DNA from: Pseudomonas beijingensis
GTDB lineage: Bacteria > Pseudomonadota > Gammaproteobacteria > Pseudomonadales > Pseudomonadaceae
Reading direction: 5' to 3'
Length of the DNA: 64,000 bases
Assembly: GCF_030687295.1 (NCBI RefSeq)
Contig: NZ_CP117425.1
Location: 4,716,001-4,780,000, forward strand
The stretch's first letter is position 1. Every line of letters starts with the position of its first letter. Shown piece after piece: positions 24,885 to 34,430 of this stretch. The notes beneath the pieces are model-generated. The model was not told the origin of the DNA. It searched no databases and was given only the letters and a program-made list of their open reading frames with translations. Made by a program: the position numbers and the translations under genes.

Positions 24885-27758
24885 CGGCGTACCTCGGCTT
24901 TCTCGGCTTGACGGACGCTCGCGCAGCAGGCGGCCTTGTTCATCACTGAAGGCCTGGTAACGCTTCTGCCATTCCGAAGGCTGGCTGACCCGCACGATCT
25001 CCACCGCTGTCACCTTGTATTCCGGGCAGTTGGTGGCCCAGTCGGAGTTGTCGGTGGTAATCACGTTGGCGCCCGATTCCGGGAAGTGGAACGTGGTGTA
25101 GACCACACCCGGTGCCACCCGCTCGGTCACCCGCGCGCGCAGTACAGTCTGCCCGGCACGGCTGCCGATACCGACCCAGTCTTCGTCGACGATCCCGCGG
25201 TTCTCGGCATCGGTCGGATGGATTTCCAGGCGGTCCTCCTCGTGCCAGGCCACGTTTTCGGTGCGCCGGGTTTGGGCGCCAACGTTGTACTGGCTGAGGA
25301 TGCGGCCAGTGGTCAGCAGCAGCGGATAGCGGTTGTTGACCTTCTCCTCGGTGGGCACGTAGCCGGTGAGCATGAAGCGGCCCTTGCCGCGCACGAACTG
25401 CTCGATGTGCATGGTCGGCGTGCCGTCCGGCGCGGCATCGTTGCAAGGCCATTGCAGGCTGCCGTGGCGCTCCAGTTCAGCGTAGCTGACGCGGGTGAAT
25501 GTGGGTGTCAGGCGCGCGATCTCATCCATGATTTCGGAAGGATGGTTGTAGTGCATCTTGTAGCCCAGGGCATCGGCCAGGGCGATGGTGGCTTCCCAGT
25601 CGGCCTTGCCGGCCAATGGGTCCATCACCTTGCGAACACGGGAGATGCGGCGTTCGGCGTTGGTAAAGGTGCCGTCCTTCTCAAGGAACGAGCTGCCCGG
25701 CAGGAACACGTGGGCGAACTTGGCGGTCTCGTTGAGGAAGATGTCCTGGACGATCACGCATTCCAACGCGGACAGCGCAGCCGTCACATGCTGGGTGTTG
25801 GGGTCGCTCTGGGCGATGTCTTCACCTTGGCAATAAAGCGCCTTGAAGGTGCCGTCCAGCGCCGCTTCGAACATGTTCGGGATACGCAGGCCCGGGTCGG
25901 GTTGCAGGGTGACGTTCCAGGCCTGCTCGAACTCGGCACGGACCGCGTCGTTGGAAACGTGCCGGTAGCCAGGCAGCTCGTGGGGAAACGAGCCCATGTC
26001 GCAGGAGCCTTGGACGTTGTTCTGCCCACGCAACGGGTTCACCCCGACACCTTCGCGACCGATGTTGCCGGTGGCCATGGCCAGGTTGGCGATGCCCATG
26101 ACCGAGGTGCTGCCTTGGCTGTGCTCGGTGACGCCGAGGCCGTAGTAGATGGCTGCGTTGCCGCCGGTGGCGTAGAGCCGTGCGGCGGCGCGGATCTGCT
26201 CGGCAGGCACACCGCAAACCGGGCCCAGTACCTCGGGCGAGTTTTCCGGCTGGCTGACGAAATCGCGCCAGCGGGCGAAGTCCGTCGCCTCGCAGCGAGC
26301 CTCGACAAACGGCTGGTCAATCAGGCCTTCGGTGGCAATGACATGGGCCAGCGCGTTGAGCATCGCCACGTTGGTGCCGGGGCGTAGTTGCAAGTGCAGC
26401 TCGGCGCGGGCGTGAGGCGAATCCACCAGATCGATGCGCCGTGGGTCGATGACAATCAGTCGCGCGCCCTGGCGCAGGCGCCGCTTGAGCTGGGAGCCAA
26501 ACACCGGGTGCGCGTCGGTGGGGTTGGCGCCCATCACCATGATCACGTCGGCCTTCATCACCGAGTCGAAATTCTGGGTCCCGGCGGACTCGCCCAGGGT
26601 CTGCTTGAGGCCGTAACCGGTCGGCGAATGGCAGACACGGGCACAGGTGTCGACGTTGTTGTTGCCGAACGCGGTGCGCACCAGTTTCTGCACCAGGTAG
26701 GTTTCTTCGTTGGTGCAGCGGCTGGAGGTGATGCCGCCGATGGAGTCGCGCCCGTACTTGAGCTGGATCCGGCGCAGTTCGCTGGCGGCGTAGGTGACCG
26801 CCTCGTCCCAGCTGACTTCCTGCCACGGATCATTGATGTGCTTGCGGATCATCGGTTTGGTGATGCGGTCCGGGTGCGTGGCGTAGCCCCAGGCGAAGCG
26901 GCCCTTGACGCAGGAGTGGCCGTGGTTGGCCTGGCCGTTCTTGTCCGGGACCATACGCACCAGTTGTTCGCCTTTCATCTCGGCACGGAACGAGCAACCC
27001 ACGCCACAGTAGGCGCACGTGGTGATGACGCTACGCTCCGGCTGGCCGATCTCGACGACGCTCTTGTCGATCAGGGTCGCCGTCGGGCACGCCTGCACGC
27101 AGGCGCCGCAGGATACGCATTCGGAATCGAGGAAGTTGTCACCGCCGGCCGCTTCCACCCGGGAATCGAAGCCGCGCCCGGTGATCGTCAGGGCGAAGGT
27201 GCCCTGGATTTCCTCACAGGCACGCACGCAGCGGCTGCAGACGATGCACTTGCTCGGGTCGTAATCGAAATACGGGTTGGAAACGTCCTTGGTCTCGTCC
27301 AGGTGGTTGGCACCTTCGTAGCCATAGCGCACTTCACGCAGGCCCACCTGCCCCGCCACGGTCTGCAATTCGCAGTTGCCATTGGCCGAGCAGGTCAGGC
27401 AGTCCAGCGGGTGGTCGGAAATGTACAGCTCCATCACGTTGCGGCGCAGTGTGGCGAGCTTGGAGGTTTGCGTGCGCACCACCATGCCCTCGGTCACCGG
27501 CGTGGTGCAGGACGCGGGATAACCGCGCATGCCGTCGATTTCCACCAGGCACATGCGGCAGGAGCCGAAGGCTTCCAGGCTGTCGGTGGCGCAGAGCTTG
27601 GGAATGGTGGTGCCGAGCAAGGCTGCGGCACGCATGACCGAGGTGCCGGAGGCGACGCTGATTTCGCGCCCGTCGATGGTCAGGCTGACCTGCACGTCGC
27701 TTTCACGCGCCGGGGTGCCCAGGTCGATATCGGTGCTGGGATCGAAGATGGTGATCAT
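24663..27758 (-). CDS. fdsA: NAD-dependent formate dehydrogenase alpha subunit (with FdsD extension)
   Basis: The protein oxidises formate to CO2 at a molybdenum/bis-MGD centre and passes electrons to FdsB for NAD reduction in the cytoplasm. From the N-terminus it has a [2Fe-2S] domain (SCRMCLVEIDG), an NADH-dehydrogenase-like His-Cys cluster (DCLTCSANGNCELQ), two [4Fe-4S] motifs (CIVCSRCVRACEE, CVSCGACVQACP), a molybdopterin-domain cluster (CAYCGVGCSF) and the active-site region DTCARVCHSPTGYG, in which Cys replaces selenocysteine. The start at 27758 overlaps the fdsB stop by four bases. The frame continues into the delta subunit, giving 1031 residues instead of about 955. Confidence 0.92.
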   Translation of the reverse strand: MITIFDPSTDIDLGTPARESDVQVSLTIDGREISVASGTSVMRAAALLGTTIPKLCATDSLEAFGSCRMCLVEIDGMRGYPASCTTPVTEGMVVRTQTSKLATLRRNVMELYISDHPLDCLTCSANGNCELQTVAGQVGLREVRYGYEGANHLDETKDVSNPYFDYDPSKCIVCSRCVRACEEIQGTFALTITGRGFDSRVEAAGGDNFLDSECVSCGACVQACPTATLIDKSVVEIGQPERSVITTCAYCGVGCSFRAEMKGEQLVRMVPDKNGQANHGHSCVKGRFAWGYATHPDRITKPMIRKHINDPWQEVSWDEAVTYAASELRRIQLKYGRDSIGGITSSRCTNEETYLVQKLVRTAFGNNNVDTCARVCHSPTGYGLKQTLGESAGTQNFDSVMKADVIMVMGANPTDAHPVFGSQLKRRLRQGARLIVIDPRRIDLVDSPHARAELHLQLRPGTNVAMLNALAHVIATEGLIDQPFVEARCEATDFARWRDFVSQPENSPEVLGPVCGVPAEQIRAAARLYATGGNAAIYYGLGVTEHSQGSTSVMGIANLAMATGNIGREGVGVNPLRGQNNVQGSCDMGSFPHELPGYRHVSNDAVRAEFEQAWNVTLQPDPGLRIPNMFEAALDGTFKALYCQGEDIAQSDPNTQHVTAALSALECVIVQDIFLNETAKFAHVFLPGSSFLEKDGTFTNAERRISRVRKVMDPLAGKADWEATIALADALGYKMHYNHPSEIMDEIARLTPTFTRVSYAELERHGSLQWPCNDAAPDGTPTMHIEQFVRGKGRFMLTGYVPTEEKVNNRYPLLLTTGRILSQYNVGAQTRRTENVAWHEEDRLEIHPTDAENRGIVDEDWVGIGSRAGQTVLRARVTERVAPGVVYTTFHFPESGANVITTDNSDWATNCPEYKVTAVEIVRVSQPSEWQKRYQAFSDEQGRLLRERPSSRESRGTPMSSDSLIKMANQIAQYFSSEPDHALAVNGVRQHMKNFWTPGMRRELGGWQEKHPEAVLHPLVLAALVEPEGTS

Positions 27759-29314
27759 TGGTCGGCCTCCGTGGTCGCCAGACCGAAGTCGGCGGGGAAA
27801 TGCTTGAGGGCGCTGGCGACAGGGTAGGACGTCATCCCACCGAGGGCACAGAGCGAACCGTATTGCAGGGTGTCGCACAGGTCCTGCAACAGCAGGGCCT
27901 GTTCCTGGCGGGCACCGGCTTCGGTGCTGGCGATCAGGCGATCCACCACTTCCACCCCACGGGTGGAGCCGATCCGGCACGGCGTGCACTTGCCGCAGGA
28001 TTCCTCGGCGCAGAACTGCAAGGCGAACCGGGCCATCCGGGCCATGTCCAGGCTGTCGTCGGCAACCACCACGCCGCCGTGGCCGAGCATCGCGCCCATG
28101 GCGGCGAACGCTTCGTAGTCCAGCGGCGTATCGAATTGCGAAGGTGGCACCCAGGCGCCCAACGGCCCGCCCACTTGCGCGGCCTTCAGCGGCCGACCGC
28201 TGGCGGTTCCACCGCCGTAACCTTCCACCAACTCTCGCAGGCTCAGGCCGAAGGCGCGTTCCACCAGGCCGCCGTGACGGACGTTGCCGGCCAGTTGGAA
28301 CGGCATCGTGCCCAGGGAGCGGCCCATGCCAAAGTCGCGATAGAACTGCGCGCCCTTCTCCAGGATGATCGGCACCGAAGTCAGGGTCAGCACGTTATGC
28401 ACCAGCGTCGGCAACCCGAACAGGCCTTGCAGCGCCGGCAGCGGCGGCTTGGCGCGCACTGTGCCGCGCTTGCCCTCGAGGGATTCCAGCAGCGCCGTCT
28501 CTTCGCCACAGATATAGGCACCGGCGCCGACCCGCACGTCCAGCTCGAAGGTGTGACCACTGCCGCCGACGTTCGCCCCCAGGTAACCGGCCTCACGGGC
28601 GATGTGCAGCGCGTCGTTCAGCGTACTGACCGCGTCCGGGTACTCCGAGCGTACATAGATATAGCCCATCGTCGCGCCTACGGCGATGCCAGCGATGATC
28701 ATGCCTTCGATCAGCAGGAAAGGGTCGCCTTCCATCAGCATGCGGTCGGCAAACGTGCCCGAGTCGCCTTCGTCGGCGTTGCAGACCACGTACTTCTGCG
28801 GCCCCTGAGCATCGCGCACAGTGCGCCACTTGATGCCCGCCGGGAACGCCGCGCCACCCCGGCCGCGCAGGCCAGAATCCAGCACGCTGGCGACGACATC
28901 CGCGCCATCCATCTGGATGGACCGGGCCAGGCCCAAGAAGCCACCCCGGGCACGGTAGTCGTCCAGGGACAGTGGTTGCGTAATGCCGGCGCGAGCGAAC
29001 AACAGGCGCTGTTGGCTCTTGAGATAAGGAATTTCCTCCACCGGCCCCAGGGCCAGCGGATGGCTGCCGGGATCGCCTGCCAGCGCATCCAGCAGGCCCG
29101 GCACATCGGCCGGCGTGACAGGGCCGAAGCCCAGCCGGACGCCGGCGTTATCCAGCTCCACCAGCGGCTCCAGCCAATAGAGGCCACGGGAACTGGTGCG
29201 CAACACCGTCAGCGGCAGTTGGCGACGTTCAGCCTCACGGACCAATGCATCAGCCACCTTGTCCGCGCCCACGGCACGGGCCACCGAATCGCGGGGGATA
29301 CAGAGCGTCAGCAT
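27755..29314 (-). CDS. fdsB: NAD-dependent formate dehydrogenase beta subunit
   Basis: The 519-residue protein is a NuoF-like diaphorase with an N-terminal NuoE/thioredoxin-like part. It binds FMN and NAD (RGRGGAAFPAGIKW, CNADEGDSGTFADR) and a [4Fe-4S] cluster (EESCGKCTPCRIGS). It takes electrons from the alpha subunit to reduce NAD. It overlaps fdsG by seven bases upstream and fdsA by four downstream, showing translational coupling. Confidence 0.93.
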   Translation of the reverse strand: MLTLCIPRDSVARAVGADKVADALVREAERRQLPLTVLRTSSRGLYWLEPLVELDNAGVRLGFGPVTPADVPGLLDALAGDPGSHPLALGPVEEIPYLKSQQRLLFARAGITQPLSLDDYRARGGFLGLARSIQMDGADVVASVLDSGLRGRGGAAFPAGIKWRTVRDAQGPQKYVVCNADEGDSGTFADRMLMEGDPFLLIEGMIIAGIAVGATMGYIYVRSEYPDAVSTLNDALHIAREAGYLGANVGGSGHTFELDVRVGAGAYICGEETALLESLEGKRGTVRAKPPLPALQGLFGLPTLVHNVLTLTSVPIILEKGAQFYRDFGMGRSLGTMPFQLAGNVRHGGLVERAFGLSLRELVEGYGGGTASGRPLKAAQVGGPLGAWVPPSQFDTPLDYEAFAAMGAMLGHGGVVVADDSLDMARMARFALQFCAEESCGKCTPCRIGSTRGVEVVDRLIASTEAGARQEQALLLQDLCDTLQYGSLCALGGMTSYPVASALKHFPADFGLATTEADQ

Positions 29315-29790
29315 GCGCCCTCCTCCATGCAGTCATTCACCAACTGACGCAGACGCTCGGGCGTGATCCGGGCATGCAACTCCCCGTCCAGTTCCAGGGC
29401 CGGCGAGCAGACGCAGGCGCCCAGGCAATAGACCGGCCGCAGGCTGATGCTCCCATCGGCGCTGGTGCCATGGTCGTCCAGCGCCAATTGCTCGCGCAAC
29501 TGCGCAGCCAGGGCTTCGGCGCCCATGCTCTTGCAGGATTCGGCCCGGCACAGGCGCAGGGTATGGCGCGCCGGCGGCGTAGTGCGAAAATCGTGGTAGA
29601 AACTGATGACCCCGCGCACTTCAGCCAGGCTGAGGTTCAGGGCGTGGGCGATCTCCGGGACCGCGCTGTCGGGGACATACCCGCAGCCTGCCTGGATGGC
29701 ATGGAGAATAGGCAGCAAGGCACCGGGGGTGTCCTTTTCGCGCGCTAGCACGCTATGGATCAAAGGCAGGTGAAGCGTCTCATCGGGCAT
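29308..29790 (-). CDS. fdsG: NAD-dependent formate dehydrogenase gamma subunit
   Basis: The 160-residue NuoE-like protein holds a [2Fe-2S] cluster through CRAESC and CLGACVC. The start at 29790 (MPDETLHLPLIH) is preceded by GAGG seven bases upstream; two further in-frame starts (29805, 29817) would add a few residues. First gene of the fdsGBA(D) operon. Confidence 0.92.
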   Translation of the reverse strand: MPDETLHLPLIHSVLAREKDTPGALLPILHAIQAGCGYVPDSAVPEIAHALNLSLAEVRGVISFYHDFRTTPPARHTLRLCRAESCKSMGAEALAAQLREQLALDDHGTSADGSISLRPVYCLGACVCSPALELDGELHARITPERLRQLVNDCMEEGAC

Positions 29791-30237
29791 AAAGTACCTC
29801 GGCATCTCGAACGCCACCGCCGCATAGCGGCAGCCGTCCGGAGTCTTGGCTGCGGCGTCCGGCCCACGTCACGGTAGCGTGGCACATCCGATCGCCATTC
29901 TCGCTCTCCGGCCAGTGTCTTGGCGCACTTGGTCCGGGGCATCCTCACAGCTTGCCACTCCCGGGGGTTGGCGATTGCACATGGACGACGAAACGTGTTC
30001 TGAAAGCGACTAGGCGTAAAAAGTTGTTCTGTGTCCGCGGGAGGTGAAATACACAAGTGATTGTAGGCGACGCGCAGCGATCGGTGGCTATTGGCCGTTT
30101 TCCTGACTGCCAGCGTGGCGAGTGCTTTGCTGGATCACAACATAAGGTTACAACACTATATATATGTATCGTTTTACAGCGATCAATCTCGCCATGATTC
30201 AGGAGGACAACAACCTGACACCAGAAGGAATCCTGGA
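29791..30237. promoter_or_regulatory. Divergent spacer between fdsG and the RHS genes
   Basis: The 447 bases hold the promoters of both units. On the RHS side the composition becomes AT-rich, with TATATATATG near 30159 as a possible -10 region, and AAGGA at about 30225 before the RHS ATG. No gene or named regulatory site was recognised. Confidence 0.45.
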
Positions 30238-31722
30238 ATGCTACGCAAGCAGCTTTTAACGTACTCATTACTGCTCTTATCACTTACAGCAAACTTCCAT
30301 ACCTTGGCAGAAGAATACTATTGGACGATTCAGCAAATCCCGGAACACCTCCAAGAGCGACAGCCCTCACCCGAATTGGCTTGTAGATGGTTACATGAAG
30401 AGTATGAAGAAATCTGGAATTACACACCTGCGGTAGCCACGGAGGACGATCACATCTGGCATTGCCACATGATATATGGCAAGGATCCGTTAAACGACTC
30501 TTATGGCGCAGTAGCCATTCTCCGCAGCGGCAACACATGTAGCGAAAACCAACAATTCAATAAGACCTCAGGCCAATGCGAGGCTCAAGGCGTCGACAGT
30601 GGCTGCCCCTTGAGCCTGGCGGGAAACCCAATAAATTTCGCGACAGGCTACAAAATACAAACAGAAAACGATTACTCAACTGTGCATTCACACCCAAGCG
30701 CAAATCCACTCGATTTTTCAAGATTCTACAGAAGCGTTGATGGAGTATGGCGGCATAGTTATTCGTCTAGGCTCAGCCTCGAAGAAAACTTGATCACGCT
30801 TATTAATCTTGATGGAAGTCGATCCTTTTTTGAAAAAAAGGGAACGTCTTATGAGGCTAGGCCACCCGAAACAGGAACGCTCGTCTATCAGTCGGACCGT
30901 TGGAGCTATCACGCCCCCAATAATCGCTCACTTGAATTTGATAGTAACGGAAGGTTAATTGCGCTTATTAAATCAGGTAGCGAGCTGAGCATTGCCTATT
31001 TAGACAACATTGCGACCGTCACTGATGGCTTCGGCAAAACCTTAAAATTTACCGAGGACACGTTAAAACAACCTCTTATCGTTACTGCGGGCGACGTAAG
31101 CATTAGCTATACCTACAACAATTACAAACAGCTAACCTCCATGACCAAAACCTATCCGACCCATACGGAGAATAAACAATACCTCTACGAGGACCCGAAA
31201 GATAGCAGACTGCTGACCGGCATTATTGATGAGCGCGGGGTACGTTATGCCACATGGACTTATGATGCTCAAGGGCGCGCCATTACGAGTGAACACGCGA
31301 CGGGTATAGAAAAAATCTCTGTCGGCTACAACCCTGACGGGTCATCGACGGTAATCAACGCACTGGGTAAAGAAACACGATATCAATTCGAATTGATTCA
31401 AGGTGTCAAACGCATAAAATCTATTGCAGGTCTTCCATCGGCCAACTGTCCCGATAGCAACTCAACTTTCACCTACGACACCCGCGGTCGGCTGACAACA
31501 AAAACAGACAACAATGGCAATATAACCACCTATCTCTATAACGACCGAGGCCTGGAGATCTCTCGCACGGAAGCGAGCGGCACTTCTCAAGCAAGAACGA
31601 TCACCACCGAATGGCACCCGACGCTGTATTCCCCAGTGCGCATCAACGAAGCGGATCGCTCCATTCAATACACCTATGACACTCAAGGGCGCCAGCTCAG
31701 TAAAACAATCATTTCACGTTAA
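30238..31722 (+). CDS. Secreted RHS-repeat protein, N-terminal half
   Basis: The start at 30238 has AAGGA upstream and gives a Sec signal peptide (MLRKQLLTYSLLLLSLTANFHTLA). A cysteine-containing region follows, then a DUF6531-like start (NPINFATGYKIQTENDYST, ANPLDFSRFYRS) and YD/RHS repeats (YTYDTQGRQLS at the end). The 494-residue chain stops just where further repeats would be expected; the next gene, 17 bases later, continues them after its own signal peptide. GC content is low compared with the flanking operons, suggesting transfer. The protein probably forms part of a beta-cocoon around the downstream C-terminal domain, in trans. Confidence 0.8.
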   Translation: MLRKQLLTYSLLLLSLTANFHTLAEEYYWTIQQIPEHLQERQPSPELACRWLHEEYEEIWNYTPAVATEDDHIWHCHMIYGKDPLNDSYGAVAILRSGNTCSENQQFNKTSGQCEAQGVDSGCPLSLAGNPINFATGYKIQTENDYSTVHSHPSANPLDFSRFYRSVDGVWRHSYSSRLSLEENLITLINLDGSRSFFEKKGTSYEARPPETGTLVYQSDRWSYHAPNNRSLEFDSNGRLIALIKSGSELSIAYLDNIATVTDGFGKTLKFTEDTLKQPLIVTAGDVSISYTYNNYKQLTSMTKTYPTHTENKQYLYEDPKDSRLLTGIIDERGVRYATWTYDAQGRAITSEHATGIEKISVGYNPDGSSTVINALGKETRYQFELIQGVKRIKSIAGLPSANCPDSNSTFTYDTRGRLTTKTDNNGNITTYLYNDRGLEISRTEASGTSQARTITTEWHPTLYSPVRINEADRSIQYTYDTQGRQLSKTIISR

Positions 31723-31739
31723 TTCAGAAGGATCTGAAT

Positions 31740-34430
31740 ATGAATACATTGACAGGCAAGGTTGCTCTGTTCGCTCTCGCTTTGGGCGGAACCATTACCA
31801 CCCTTCCTCTTTGCCAAGCTGCCGAACGTGGTTGGTCGTTCACCTATAATACCCAGGGGCAGCTGGGGTCGTCAGATGGGCCCCGAACAGATGTAAGTGA
31901 CATTACCCGCTATGAATACGATGCCAAAGGACATCTGGCACGCATTATCAACGCGCTCGGGCATACCACCACATTTTCCAACTTTGACGCCGCCGGCAAC
32001 CCTAAGACAGTTGTCGATTCCAATGGTGTTATTACAAACCTGACCTATGCACCACAAGGCTGGGTGAGGTCGCTGAGTACCGCTACCGGCACTGTTCGCC
32101 TTGAACACAATGCCGTGGGCGACATCACCAAGATCATTCGCGCAGACAATAGCTGGTCGACTTACACCTGGGACGACGCAAGGCGGCTCATTCGAGTGAC
32201 CAATAACGCAGGGGAACAGATCGAATTTGATCTCGACCCGATGGGGAACCGGACTGCGGTACGGATCAAGGACAAGGCCGGTCATCTGACCAGACAACAT
32301 CAATGGGTGTATGACGAACTGGGGCGCTTGCTGCGTTCAGTGGGTGCTGCCGGCCACACAAGCCGGACACAGTACGACCTCAACGATAATCCGATCGCGC
32401 TGACCAATCCTCGCAATCACAGCCATCAACGGGCCTTTGACTCACTGAACCGATGGGTGACGAATACTGACCCGCTTAATGGCATCACTCAACTTGAGTA
32501 CGACGTTCAAGATAACCTCACGCAAGTCCGCGACCCACGTGGTGTAACCACTCAATATCAATACGACGGCCTGGGAAACCTGACGCGGGTGAACAGCCCT
32601 GACAGCGGCGCCACTCACTACCAGCACGATGCCGCAGGCAACGTGACGCAACAGGTGGACGCGCGTGGTGTGGTCACGACTTTTACCTACGATGCGCTCA
32701 ATCGCCTGACCGCCCGCCGCTATCCGACGAACCCGGCACTGGACGTTCAGTTCCACTACGATTCGATTGCCGCCGGTAACAAAGGCATCGGCCGACTGAC
32801 AGCCGTGGAGGACGTCAACGGGGTACTGAATTACACCTACGACGCCCAAGGCAACGTTACAGCCCAGCGGCAAACAGCGCCCGCAAACACAGCGACTCAG
32901 CCAGAACAAATCGGCTATGGATACGATGTCGCCAATCGGTTGAGCAGGATCGATTATCCAACAGGTTTCAGCATCGTCTACTCGCGCAACACCACAGGAC
33001 AAATCAGCCAAGTACAAATTCGGCAGGGCACGGGGCAGCCGGCCGCGTTCGCCAGCAACATCACGTATCAACCTTTCGGTCCGCTTAAAAACCTGACCTG
33101 GGCCAACGGGACTACGCTTCAACGTACCTACGATCTGGACCACCGGCTGACCGCTCAAACCGTTGCAGGCCAGAGCAACGCCTATACCTACGACGGCCAG
33201 GGAAACATGACTCAAATGCAACGCGACTCAGTCGACAACCATGGCTACAGCTATGACCCGCTGGATCGCCTGATAGGAGAATCTACTGCTTTCAACCGGA
33301 TGACTTACGTTTATGATCCCGCGGGTAACCGCACCCGAAAAGCGCTCAGCACGTTGATTGACGGCGAGTTGCGTGTCACCGCTGGCACGTCTTATCAATA
33401 TGGGGCGAGCAACAATCGGTTGACGCAGGCAGGCACCCACTCGGTAGACTTCGACGCGGCAGGCAACCTGACCGCAGACCGCGCCAATCGTCAGTTTTCC
33501 TACGACGAGCAGAATCGCCTGAGCAAAGTGAAAATCAAGGGTGCTGTCAAGGCTCGGTTCCGCTACAACGCTTTCGGCCAACGAACCAAAAAAATCACCT
33601 CCCAAGGCACTACAACATTTATCTACGGGTTGAGTGGTGAACTTCTTGGCGCGCACGTATTCGATAACCAAGGCAAGAAGCTGAGCAGTCAGTTTTATAT
33701 CTGGCTCGAAGGGGTGCCCTTGGGCGGGATCAGTGTGAGCTACGGTGCAACGGGCGCGCCAGCAAACAGCGCCGCGTTCTACCTCCATAGCGACCACCTC
33801 AACACACCGCGAATCGCAACGAACGCGGCGCGAACAAAGATATGGGAGTGGGTTTCCGATGCATTTGGTACAAAGGAAGCCAGCGGACAACTGGAAATCA
33901 ACCTGCGCTTTCCCGGTCAGTACTACGACGTCGAGACTGGACTCCACTATAACTATTTTCGTGATTACAACCCGAAAACTGGACGCTACATGCAGAGCGA
34001 TCCGATTGGTTTGGCGGGTGGGCTTAACACCTACAGTTATGTAAATGGCAACCCGCTGAAATACGTTGACCCGTTAGGTTTGGAATCTATTTTTGAGTGG
34101 TCCGCAAAAGCTGAAACCGAAGCGCAAAATAGTAAATTGCCTGGCATGCACAATGGGCCTCAAGATGCATATAGACATTGTGTTGCATCCTGCATGATTG
34201 CCTCATCGAACTGGGGAGAAACGGTAAGTCAGCTAGCAGGCTGGGCAAATGAAATATCAAATTTCGGGCAAAATCCCAGCGAAAGAGCCATGGATGACTT
34301 TAACAACCAAGCGGGCATATGCGCAGCCAAGGGCAACAACTCTCCTGAAAACTGCCCCCAAAACTGCATGACATTTCTTAACAATGGAATCTTAAGGACA
34401 GAGGCAAGCTCTGAAGGTGCATACTATTAA
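31740..34430 (+). CDS. RHS protein with core domain and candidate toxin C-terminus
   Basis: The 896-residue protein has its own Sec signal (MNTLTGKVALFALALGG...CQAAE), then about 25 YD repeats and the RHS-associated core, seen in HLNTPRIATNAARTKIWEW, FPGQYYDVETGLHYNYFRDY and GRYMQSDPIGLAGGLNTYSY. About 115 residues after the core differ in composition and end the protein (GPQDAYRHCVASCMIASS, SERAMDDFNNQAGICAAKG). They resemble the DUF6973-type domain found at the ends of polymorphic toxins. No PAAR or other type VI adaptor is present. The following gene overlaps the end and is a candidate immunity gene. Confidence 0.85.
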   Translation: MNTLTGKVALFALALGGTITTLPLCQAAERGWSFTYNTQGQLGSSDGPRTDVSDITRYEYDAKGHLARIINALGHTTTFSNFDAAGNPKTVVDSNGVITNLTYAPQGWVRSLSTATGTVRLEHNAVGDITKIIRADNSWSTYTWDDARRLIRVTNNAGEQIEFDLDPMGNRTAVRIKDKAGHLTRQHQWVYDELGRLLRSVGAAGHTSRTQYDLNDNPIALTNPRNHSHQRAFDSLNRWVTNTDPLNGITQLEYDVQDNLTQVRDPRGVTTQYQYDGLGNLTRVNSPDSGATHYQHDAAGNVTQQVDARGVVTTFTYDALNRLTARRYPTNPALDVQFHYDSIAAGNKGIGRLTAVEDVNGVLNYTYDAQGNVTAQRQTAPANTATQPEQIGYGYDVANRLSRIDYPTGFSIVYSRNTTGQISQVQIRQGTGQPAAFASNITYQPFGPLKNLTWANGTTLQRTYDLDHRLTAQTVAGQSNAYTYDGQGNMTQMQRDSVDNHGYSYDPLDRLIGESTAFNRMTYVYDPAGNRTRKALSTLIDGELRVTAGTSYQYGASNNRLTQAGTHSVDFDAAGNLTADRANRQFSYDEQNRLSKVKIKGAVKARFRYNAFGQRTKKITSQGTTTFIYGLSGELLGAHVFDNQGKKLSSQFYIWLEGVPLGGISVSYGATGAPANSAAFYLHSDHLNTPRIATNAARTKIWEWVSDAFGTKEASGQLEINLRFPGQYYDVETGLHYNYFRDYNPKTGRYMQSDPIGLAGGLNTYSYVNGNPLKYVDPLGLESIFEWSAKAETEAQNSKLPGMHNGPQDAYRHCVASCMIASSNWGETVSQLAGWANEISNFGQNPSERAMDDFNNQAGICAAKGNNSPENCPQNCMTFLNNGILRTEASSEGAYY

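Noticed and set aside
24936..29347. Very long open frames on the plus strand opposite the formate dehydrogenase genes (over 450 codons each)
   Set aside because: They are the antisense of clearly conserved enzymes in high-GC DNA, where long false frames are common, and their products show no family features.
29791..30237. Possible sigma-54 promoter (TGGCAC near 29880) for the formate genes
   Set aside because: The second half of the consensus is missing at the right distance and the element is on the strand opposite to the operon.
31740..34430. RHS protein as a type VI secretion effector with the vgrG at 54 kb
   Set aside because: The RHS proteins have Sec signal peptides and no PAAR or adaptor part, and the vgrG is truncated and 20 kb away.
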